Part shown: positions 16,277 to 23,637 of the stretch, in pieces
Layout of the letters: each line of letters begins with the position of its first letter
Position numbering within the stretch: position 1 is the stretch's first letter
Assembly: GCA_965242495.1 (NCBI GenBank)
Contig: OZ251446.1
Location: forward strand, 744,001 to 808,000
Length of the DNA: 64,000 nt
DNA from: CBDESN01 sp965242495
GTDB taxonomy: Bacteria; Pseudomonadota; Alphaproteobacteria; MPNO01
Reading direction: 5' to 3'
Notes under the pieces: model-generated
Seen by the model: the letters and a program-made list of their open reading frames with translations, nothing else
Databases searched by the model: none
Told to the model about the DNA's origin: nothing
Program-made: the position numbers and the translations under genes

Positions 16277-17393
16277 CTACCCGCCCTCCCCACCGGCCCC
16301 GACGCGGGCGGCCAGCGCCGCGGCCATGAATCCGTCGAGATCGCCGTCGAGGACCGCCTGCGGGTTGGTCTTCTCGACGCCGGTCCGCAGGTCCTTGACC
16401 ATCTGGTAGGGTTGGAGGACGTAGGATCGGATGTGGCGGCCCCAGCCGATCTCGGACTTGGCCTCGTGCTCGGCCTGGGCGCGGGCCTCGCGTTTGCGCA
16501 GCTCCAGCTCGAACAGGCGGGCGCGGAGCATGGCCATCGCCGCGGCGCGGTTGCGGTGCTGCGAGCGGTCGTTCTGGCACTGGACGACGATGCCGGTCTC
16601 CAGATGGGTGATGCGGACCGCGCTGTCGGTCCGGTTGACGTGCTGGCCGCCGGCGCCGGACGCGCGATAGGTATCGACGCGCAGGTCCTTGTCCTGGATC
16701 TCGATCTCGATCGCCTCGTCGATCACCGGGTAGACCCAGACGGAAGCGAAGCTGGTATGCCGCCGGGCGCTGGCGTCGAAGGGCGAGATGCGGACCAAGC
16801 GATGCACCCCGCTCTCGGTCTTGAGCCAGCCATAGGCGTTGTCGCCGCGTATGCGGACCGTCGCCGACTTGACGCCGGCCTCCTCGCCGGGGCTCTCCTC
16901 GAACCACTCGACCGCGTGGCCGTGCGCGTCGGACCAGCGGACATACATGCGGAGCAGCATCTGCGCCCAGTCCTGCGACTCGGTGCCGCCGGCGCCGGCG
17001 TGAACCTCGAGGAAGCAGTCGTTGCCGTCGACCTCGCCCGACAGCAGGCTTTCGAGCTCCAGCCGCGCGGCCCGGTCGCGCAGCGCCGCCAGCGCCGCCT
17101 CGGCTTCGCCGACGACGCCGTCGTCGCCCTCCGCCTCTCCGAGTTCGATCAGCTCGACGTTGTCCGCCGTGTCGCGTTCGAGCGCGCGGAACCGCGCGAG
17201 CGCGCCATCCAGCCGAGTGCGCTCGCGCATCGCCGATTGGGCCGCGGCCGGATCGTCCCAGAAACCCGGTCTCTCCGCCTGCCGATCGAGCTCGTCGAGA
17301 CGTCGTTGCGCGGCGTCTACGTCAAAGATGCCTCCTCAGCAGCCCGAGCGACTGCTCGATATCGGCGACGAGGGCGTGGGTTTCGGCGCGCAT
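16277..17393 (-). CDS. prfB: peptide chain release factor 2 (programmed +1 frameshift)
   Basis: RF2 ends translation at UGA and UAA codons. The gene is read in two frames: ATG at 17393 opens a 23-codon frame ending at TGA 17322-17324, and the rest continues in the +1 frame to 16277, giving 371 aa, normal for RF2. The tRNA-mimic domain III contains GAGGQHVN, the catalytic GGQ loop. The central domain has YGWLKTESGVHRLVRISPF. A TGA inside the gene lets RF2 control its own level. It lies 42 bases downstream of the PBP1A gene; amiC-mrcA-prfB order is common in alphaproteobacteria. Confidence 0.95.
17321..17336 (-). promoter_or_regulatory. prfB programmed +1 frameshift signal
   Basis: Minus strand AGGAGGCATCTTTGAC: an internal Shine-Dalgarno-like AGGAGG, a 3-base spacer, then CTT TGA C. 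This has the same spacing as the E. coli prfB signal. When RF2 is scarce, ribosomes pause at TGA and slip +1 on CTTT. Confidence 0.93.
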
Positions 17394-17435
17394 CGGTATC
17401 TCCCGCGGGTGGGTTCAACAAGAGCGTGGGTGGGT

Positions 17436-19865
17436 TCAATAGAGGTCCCGCATCCCGGTTCCGGGCCGGACGCCGGCGCGGGCGGGCGGGACGCCGCCGA
17501 GCGCGCCGCCGCGGCCCGCCGACTCGGCGCCGGGCTTGAACGCTTCGAGGATGACGTGACGGCCGCCGCTCCGCGCGACGCGGCCGGTCCGGGAATCGAC
17601 CCGCACCAGACGAATGCCGCGCGGGACGCGGAAGGGGATGGCCGGCGCGTCGGCGAGCGCGCGCGCCATGAAGTCGCGGAAAATGGGCGCAGCGACGGAC
17701 GCGCCGGTCTCGTAGCGTCCCAGCGTCCGCGGCTCGTCGAAGCCCACGAACACGCCGACCGCGAGGTCGGGAGAGAAGCCGACGAACCAGGCGTCGCGGC
17801 TGTCGTTCGTGGTTCCGGTCTTGCCGGCGAGCGGCTTGCCGACCGTCCGCACCGCCCGGCCGGTGCCCCGCTCGACGACTCCCTGGAGCATGGAGACGAC
17901 CTGATAGGCGCTGCGCGGATCGGCGACCCGGGCGCGGCCGTCGGGGAGGATCGGCGGCTCCTGCCCCTCCCAGGCGACGCCGGCGCATTCGTCGCAGGCG
18001 CGGGCGTCATGGCGATAGACGGTCCGCCCCTGGCGGTCCTGGATACGGTCGATGAGGGCGGGAACGATCCGCCGCCCGCCGTTGACGAGCATCGCATAGG
18101 CGGCGGTAAGACGAAGCAGGGTGGTCTCGCCCGCGCCCAACGCCATCGACAGGACGTGAGGCAAGCGGTCCACGATCCCGAAGCGTTCGGCGTAGTCGGC
18201 GACGGTTTCGATGCCGACATGCTGCGCCAGGCGCACGGTCATCAGATTGCGCGACTTCTCGATGCCGAGGCGCAGCGGGCTGAGGCCGAAGAATTTGCGG
18301 CTGTAGTTGGACGGCCGCCACTTGCCGAGTCCCGGCCCCTGGTCGATGACGAGGGGCGCATCCAACACCAGGGTCGAAGGGGTGACGCCCCGATCCAGGG
18401 CCGCCAGATAGACGAAGGGCTTGAACGCCGAACCCGGCTGGCGCCGCGCCTGAGTCGCTCGGTTGAACTCGCTGCGGCGGTAGCTGAAGCCGCCGGACAG
18501 AGCGAGGACGCGGCCGGTATGCGGGTCCAGCGCGGCGAGCGCGCCGTCGATCTCGGGCAGCTGCCGGAGCGCGTAGCGGGCGCCGGGGGGCGATTCATCG
18601 GGTTCGCGCGCGGGGGCGGCCTCGACCAGCACGACGTCGCCCGCGGCGAGCACGTCGCCGGGCCGCTCGACCTTGGGCCCCAACCTCGCGCCGCTCCGGC
18701 TCGGGCGCGCCCAGGACAGTTCCGCCAGGGGAAGCCTGCCGAGCGACCCGTCCGCGAGTCCGATGTCGGCGCCCCGGGGATCGACCGCCAGCACGACCGC
18801 GCGCCGCCACGCCTCGGGCGTTCCGGCGGCGGCCACTTGCGTCGAGATCTTCGCCAGTTCGGGCCGCCAGGGGCGTTCCGGGTCGAGACGGCGCAGCGGG
18901 CCGCGCCAGCCATGGCGCCGGTCGTAGGCGAGCAGCCCCGCGCGCAGCACGTCGTCGGCGATCGCCTGGAGGCGGGGGGCCACGGTGGTGCGGACCGACA
19001 GGCCGCCACCGTAGAGCTCGTCCGCGCCGCGGCGTTCGAGCAGCTCGCGCCGGACCTCTTCGACGAAATACCCGGCCCGCGCGATGCGGATCGGGTCCGG
19101 CGGGCGAACGCGCACCGGCTCCGCCATCGCCGCCGCGGCCTCGGCCTCGTCCAGATAGCCGTCGTCCAGCATCCGCTCGACGACGTAATCGCGCCGCGCG
19201 CGCGCCGTCTCGGGCCGCCGGTGCGGGTCGTAGTTGTTGGGCGCCTTGGGCAGGCCCGCGAGGAACGCCGCCTCCGGCAAAGACAGCTCGTCCAACGACT
19301 TGTTGAAGTAGTTGATCGCCGCCGCGGCGACGCCGTAGGAGCCGAAACCGAGATAGATCTCGTTCAGATAGAGTTCGAGGATGGTCTGCTTGGAGAAAGC
19401 GCGCTCGATGCGAAAGGCGAGGATGACCTCCTTTGCCTTGCGCTCGAACGAAACTTCGGTGGTCAACAGAAAATTCTTGGCCACCTGCTGCGTGATCGTC
19501 GAGGCGCCGACGGGACGTTCGTCCCTCGCCATGCGGCCCAGATTCCGGACCGCGGCGCCGAGGATGCCCGGCAGGTCGAAGCCGGGATGGTCGAAGAAGG
19601 TCTTGTCTTCGGCCGAGACGAAGGCCTCGACCACCAGGCGAGGGATCGCCTCGATCGGCACGAAGACGCGCTTCTGGGTGGAGAACTCCGCCAGCAGACG
19701 GCCGTCCCCGGCATGGACCCGGGTCACCATCGGCGGGCGGTAATCGGCGAGCTGCTTATAGTCGGGAAGATCCCGGCCGTAGCGGTAGAACAACCAAGCG
19801 CCGCCCGCCGCGGCGGCCGACAAGAGCAGGACCAGCACCGACAGCGCCAGCAGGACGGGTTTCAT
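17436..19865 (-). CDS. mrcA: penicillin-binding protein 1A (bifunctional glycosyltransferase/transpeptidase)
   Basis: 809-aa class A PBP that polymerises glycan strands and cross-links peptides at the inner membrane. Order: N-terminal membrane anchor (about 5-27), GT51 domain with AEDKTFFDHPGFD (catalytic Glu) and STITQQVAKNFLL, an inserted OB-like region, and the transpeptidase with SAFK (catalytic Ser in GSAFKPF), SRN and KTGTT motifs. Length and architecture match PBP1A. It lies 63 bases downstream of the amidase gene and just upstream of prfB, so cell-wall synthesis, remodelling and translation termination genes are co-oriented. Confidence 0.95.
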   Translation of the reverse strand: MKPVLLALSVLVLLLSAAAAGGAWLFYRYGRDLPDYKQLADYRPPMVTRVHAGDGRLLAEFSTQKRVFVPIEAIPRLVVEAFVSAEDKTFFDHPGFDLPGILGAAVRNLGRMARDERPVGASTITQQVAKNFLLTTEVSFERKAKEVILAFRIERAFSKQTILELYLNEIYLGFGSYGVAAAAINYFNKSLDELSLPEAAFLAGLPKAPNNYDPHRRPETARARRDYVVERMLDDGYLDEAEAAAAMAEPVRVRPPDPIRIARAGYFVEEVRRELLERRGADELYGGGLSVRTTVAPRLQAIADDVLRAGLLAYDRRHGWRGPLRRLDPERPWRPELAKISTQVAAAGTPEAWRRAVVLAVDPRGADIGLADGSLGRLPLAELSWARPSRSGARLGPKVERPGDVLAAGDVVLVEAAPAREPDESPPGARYALRQLPEIDGALAALDPHTGRVLALSGGFSYRRSEFNRATQARRQPGSAFKPFVYLAALDRGVTPSTLVLDAPLVIDQGPGLGKWRPSNYSRKFFGLSPLRLGIEKSRNLMTVRLAQHVGIETVADYAERFGIVDRLPHVLSMALGAGETTLLRLTAAYAMLVNGGRRIVPALIDRIQDRQGRTVYRHDARACDECAGVAWEGQEPPILPDGRARVADPRSAYQVVSMLQGVVERGTGRAVRTVGKPLAGKTGTTNDSRDAWFVGFSPDLAVGVFVGFDEPRTLGRYETGASVAAPIFRDFMARALADAPAIPFRVPRGIRLVRVDSRTGRVARSGGRHVILEAFKPGAESAGRGGALGGVPPARAGVRPGTGMRDLY

Positions 19866-19928
19866 CGACGACGCTCCGATTCGATGGAGGCACCGAGGCG
19901 GGAACGCTACCCGGCGATTGTGGCGGGT

Positions 19929-21137
19929 TCATGGCCGGTTCAGCGCCTGTTGACGCGCGAAATACGCATCGATCGCGCGCAATATCGCCACTGCGACCTT
20001 GGCGCGATGCTTGCCCGAGCGCAACAACTTCTCATCGGCCCGGTTCGACAGGTAGCCCAGCTCGACCAGGACCGACGGCATGTCGGGCGCCTTGAGCACC
20101 GCGAAGCCGGCGAACCGGTGCGGGCGGCGGCGGAGCATGCGGGTAACCTTGCCGAGCTCGCGCACGAGATGGGCCGCGAAGATCGCCGATTCGTTCTTCG
20201 TCTCGCGCTGCGCCAGATCGATCAGGATATCGGCGACCTCGCGATTCTGCACCCCGAGGTCGACCCCGGCGATCACGTCGGCCTTGTTCTCCCGCGCCGC
20301 CAGGGCCGCGGCTTCGCGGTCGGAGGCGCGTTCGGACAAGGTGTAGATCGACGCGCCGCGCACCCGGGGCTTGTGAATCGAATCGGCGTGCAGCGATATG
20401 AACAGTTCGGCCCCGGCGCGCCGCGCGCGGGCGATGCGGCCGCGCAGCCGGACGTAAACGTCGCGGTCGCGGGTGAGCATCACCCGATAGCGCCCCGACG
20501 CCTCCAGCGTGCGGCGCAATACCCGCGCCTGGGCCAGCACGACGCGCTTCTCGTGAACGCCGCTCCGCCCGATCGCGCCCGGATCGACGCCGCCATGGCC
20601 GGGATCGACGGCGACGACGCGCTTGGCTCCGGCGCGACGGGGCCCGGCCGCCCGCTTCGGGGCCGTCGCCGCGGCCGGCGGACGCCGCGCGCCATGCGAC
20701 GGCGCGCCGGGGCGAAACGCCGCTGCGCTCACCCGTTTGAGGTCGATCACCAGACGGTGGCCCTGTCGCCCTCGGGGATCGAGCAGGAACGCCTTGACGA
20801 TCCGCGCCGGCGCCCGGAGATCGAGCACGATGCGGGCGATGTCGGCGCGGAACGCGCCGTAGCGGAAATCGCCGATCAACCCGCCCCGGGTCACCGGCGT
20901 CGGCTTCATGCGCCACCGCACCGGCGGCAGGTCGACGACGACCCGGTACGGGTTGGCGAGGGTGAAGGCCTGGAAGGCGACGCGCTCGCTCAGATCGACC
21001 ACGAAACGGGTCTTACCGGCATTGACGCCGATCCGCGCCCCCGTCACCACCGGCTCCGCCGCCGCCTCGACCGGCAGCGACAGGCCCAGCAAGAGCGCGC
21101 ATCCGAAGCGTCCGGCTCGTCGAAACCCCTGCCACAT
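19929..21137 (-). CDS. amiC: N-acetylmuramoyl-L-alanine amidase (AmiC type, AMIN domain)
   Basis: 402-aa periplasmic amidase that cuts the amide bond between muramic acid and stem peptide, used in daughter-cell separation. The N-terminus has a signal peptide (FGCALLLGLSLPVEAAAEP). An AMIN domain follows (about 30-135), then a catalytic Amidase_3 domain with zinc ligands visible in DPGHGGVDPGA, the Glu after GVHEKRV, SLHADS, and the late catalytic Glu in VLVELGYLSN. A proline/arginine-rich linker of about 40 residues separates the domains. Upstream of mrcA on the same strand. Confidence 0.93.
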   Translation of the reverse strand: MWQGFRRAGRFGCALLLGLSLPVEAAAEPVVTGARIGVNAGKTRFVVDLSERVAFQAFTLANPYRVVVDLPPVRWRMKPTPVTRGGLIGDFRYGAFRADIARIVLDLRAPARIVKAFLLDPRGRQGHRLVIDLKRVSAAAFRPGAPSHGARRPPAAATAPKRAAGPRRAGAKRVVAVDPGHGGVDPGAIGRSGVHEKRVVLAQARVLRRTLEASGRYRVMLTRDRDVYVRLRGRIARARRAGAELFISLHADSIHKPRVRGASIYTLSERASDREAAALAARENKADVIAGVDLGVQNREVADILIDLAQRETKNESAIFAAHLVRELGKVTRMLRRRPHRFAGFAVLKAPDMPSVLVELGYLSNRADEKLLRSGKHRAKVAVAILRAIDAYFARQQALNRP

Positions 21138-21419
21138 ATCGAAGTGTTCCTACGATACCTACCAGATATAGCGGTAATCGGGGCCGTGTTTCAACGACAT
21201 TCGCCAGCCGTCCCGTATTTCGGGGTTTGAGGAGCGGTTCGGAGGCGATAGCTTCCGGCGGGATCGCCATGGTCGGGAGGATCGGGCATTTCCGGCATCG
21301 AGCACGCCAACGGGCATCGACATGACGGTCTGCGGGACGTCTCGCACCCGGCGCTGCGCGCGGCGCCCCGGCCGGACCGGTCGGCGCTGGAGTTCGACCT
21401 CGACCGGACGCTCGGCGCC

Positions 21420-22307
21420 GTGGTCCGGCTCCGCGCCGAGATCCCGGGGAGCGCGTTCACGGCGACGATCCTCGGCGCCGAGCGCGAGGGCAGCGGCGTC
21501 GCGATCGACGACGAGGGGCTGGTGCTCACCATCGGCTACCTGATCGCCGAAGCGAGCCGGGTGACGCTGACCCTGGAAGGCGGCGAGACGGTGGACGCCG
21601 CGCCGATCGCCTACGACCACGAGACCGGGTTCGGCATGGTCCGCGCGATGGCCCCGCTGGGGGCGCGGCCGATGCCGCTGGGCGCGTCGGCCAGGGTGCG
21701 AGAGGGGGACCGGGTGGTCGTTGCGGCCTTCGGCGGGTACGACCACGCCGTCGACGGGAAGGTGGTCTCGAAGCGCGAATTCGCCGGATCCTGGGAGTAC
21801 CTGCTCGACGAGGCGATCTATACCGCCCCGGTCCATCCCTATTGGGGCGGGGCGGCGCTGATCGACCGGGCCGGCGCGCTGGTCGGCGCCGGGTCGCTCT
21901 ACGTCGAAGAGGCCGCGGCCGGCGGGACGCGTCGGCCCGGCAACATGTTCGTGCCGATCGACCTGTTGCAGCCGATCCGGGACTCCATGATCCGGACCGG
22001 CCGGGCCGACCGGGCGCGCTTGCCCTGGCTCGGGATGTATACCGCCGAGGCGGCCCGGCGTCTGGTCGTCACCGGCGTGGCCCCCAACGCGCCCGCCGAT
22101 CAGGCCGGCGTGGAGCCGGGCGACGTGATCCTCAACGCCGCCGGGGTCGCGGTCGAGGGGCTGGCGCAGCTGTATCGCACGCTGTGGCGGGCGGCCAGGC
22201 CCGGCGAGGAGATCCGCTTCACCCTGCTGCGCGACGACGACGTGGTGACGCTGCGCATACGGTCGGGCGACCGCTACGACTATTTCGACCTGCCGCGGCG
22301 TCACTGA
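21420..22307 (+). CDS. degenerate S1C (DegP/HtrA-like) serine protease with PDZ domain
   Basis: 295-aa trypsin-fold plus PDZ protein. The fold is recognisable (GSGVAIDDEGLVLTIGYLI, then DHETGFGMV), but the catalytic residues are gone: the usual histidine motif reads TIGYLI, and the usual GNSGGP serine loop reads HPYWGGAAL. The PDZ domain is around 210-290 (GVAPNAPADQAGVEPGDVILNAAGV). GTG at 21420 is the first standard start, but family-like sequence (LEFDLDRTLGAVV) continues upstream in frame back to a stop at 21249, so an unusual start codon further 5' is possible. No signal peptide is evident. Probably a binding protein rather than a protease. Confidence 0.75.
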   Translation: MVRLRAEIPGSAFTATILGAEREGSGVAIDDEGLVLTIGYLIAEASRVTLTLEGGETVDAAPIAYDHETGFGMVRAMAPLGARPMPLGASARVREGDRVVVAAFGGYDHAVDGKVVSKREFAGSWEYLLDEAIYTAPVHPYWGGAALIDRAGALVGAGSLYVEEAAAGGTRRPGNMFVPIDLLQPIRDSMIRTGRADRARLPWLGMYTAEAARRLVVTGVAPNAPADQAGVEPGDVILNAAGVAVEGLAQLYRTLWRAARPGEEIRFTLLRDDDVVTLRIRSGDRYDYFDLPRRH

Positions 22308-23548
22308 GCGCGCCCGCGCTCGCGATCCATCCGGTGGCGGAAGGCGATGCGGGCGAACACCCCCGAGGTGCGCGGCAGGCGAATGAAGTCCCGCTGCCGC
22401 TCGTTGGGGACCGCCGGCCGCCGCGTCATCCGATAAAGCGCGAAGCCGCCCAGCGACAGCATCGCCGCGGCGGGAAACCAGAAATAGCCGCCGGGACCGA
22501 GCAGCTGCATGACGCCGCCGGCGATGGCCGGGCCCATCATCCCGCCGAGACCAGTGGCGAGGAGCAAACCGCTGGAGGCCGCGACCATCTGTCTGGGTTG
22601 CAGATAGTCGTTGGTGTGGGACACCGCCAGCGAATAGATCGGCATCGACAGCCCGCCGACCGCCGCGACCGCGATCATCTGCGTGAGCGGGGCGGAGCCG
22701 ACGAACGAGGCGATCAGGGCCGCGCAAGCCCCGAGCAAGGCGACGCCGGTGAGTACGAGCCTGCGATCGAACCAGTCGCTCAGCCGGCCCGCCGGCCAGA
22801 CGAGGATCGCGCCGCCGACGATCGAGACCGCGGCGAAGGTGGATATCCCCTCGATGCCCATCCCGATCGATTCGCCGTAGAGCGACGCAAGCCAGACCAG
22901 GCTGCCGCTGGAGGCGCCGTTGACCAGACATCCGGCGACGCCCAGGGGCGAAATTCGCGCCAGTTCGCGGATGCTGAAGCGATCCAGCTCCTCGAATCCG
23001 GGCGCCGAGTAGGTGGTGAGCGCGACCGGAACCAGGGCCATCGACACCAGAACCGAGGCCAGAATGAAGAGTTCGTATCCGGTGGCCGGGGCGGCGTTGA
23101 GCAGCAGCGGGCCGGCCGCCATCGAGCCGGTCATGACGACCATGTAGAGCGACAGGATGCGGCCTCGCGTCGCATTGGTGGCGCGGTCGTTGAGCCAGCT
23201 TTCGGCGATGACGAAGAGGCCGATATAGCAGAAGCCGGTGAGCCCCCGCAGAACGGTCCAAGCCAGGGGTTCGACGAACACGGAGTGCAGCAGCGCCGCC
23301 GCCGAGGCGACCGACGCCAGAGCGGCGAAGACCCGGATGTGGCCGACGCGGCGGATCAGGCGGGGGGTGGCCAGCGAGCCCGCGACGAAGCCCGCGAAAT
23401 AGCCCGACATGACGACGCCGGTGACGAAGGCGGGGAATCCCTCGGCGGCGGCGCGCACGCCCAGCAGCGACCCTTGCAGGCCGCTCCCCGCCATCAGCAG
23501 CGAGATGCCGACGAGCAGCGCCCATACGGACAGCATGGCGGCGATCAT
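22301..23548 (-). CDS. MFS transporter (YcaD-like)
   Basis: 415-aa major facilitator with about 12 hydrophobic segments. Typical features include the N-half loop motif ATPRLIRRVGHIRVF and the C-half ASGRL-like WPAGRLSDWFDRRLVL. The start at 23548 (MIAAMLSVWALL) was chosen because earlier in-frame codons only encode an arginine-rich leader. Its 3' end overlaps the convergent S1C-like gene by 7 bases. Transported compound unknown. Confidence 0.85.
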   Translation of the reverse strand: MIAAMLSVWALLVGISLLMAGSGLQGSLLGVRAAAEGFPAFVTGVVMSGYFAGFVAGSLATPRLIRRVGHIRVFAALASVASAAALLHSVFVEPLAWTVLRGLTGFCYIGLFVIAESWLNDRATNATRGRILSLYMVVMTGSMAAGPLLLNAAPATGYELFILASVLVSMALVPVALTTYSAPGFEELDRFSIRELARISPLGVAGCLVNGASSGSLVWLASLYGESIGMGIEGISTFAAVSIVGGAILVWPAGRLSDWFDRRLVLTGVALLGACAALIASFVGSAPLTQMIAVAAVGGLSMPIYSLAVSHTNDYLQPRQMVAASSGLLLATGLGGMMGPAIAGGVMQLLGPGGYFWFPAAAMLSLGGFALYRMTRRPAVPNERQRDFIRLPRTSGVFARIAFRHRMDRERGRAQ

Positions 23549-23637
23549 GGTCGGCCTCCGACGTCGGCGGCGCGCATATGCCGGAAAACGCGGTCCGATT
23601 CCACCCCAATCGAACGCGGCGTCGATCACGATTTCGA

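Noticed and set aside
17022..21230. 1402-codon open frame on the plus strand
   Set aside because: It runs antisense through prfB, PBP1A and the amidase, all with intact catalytic motifs; its sequence has no recognisable domain.
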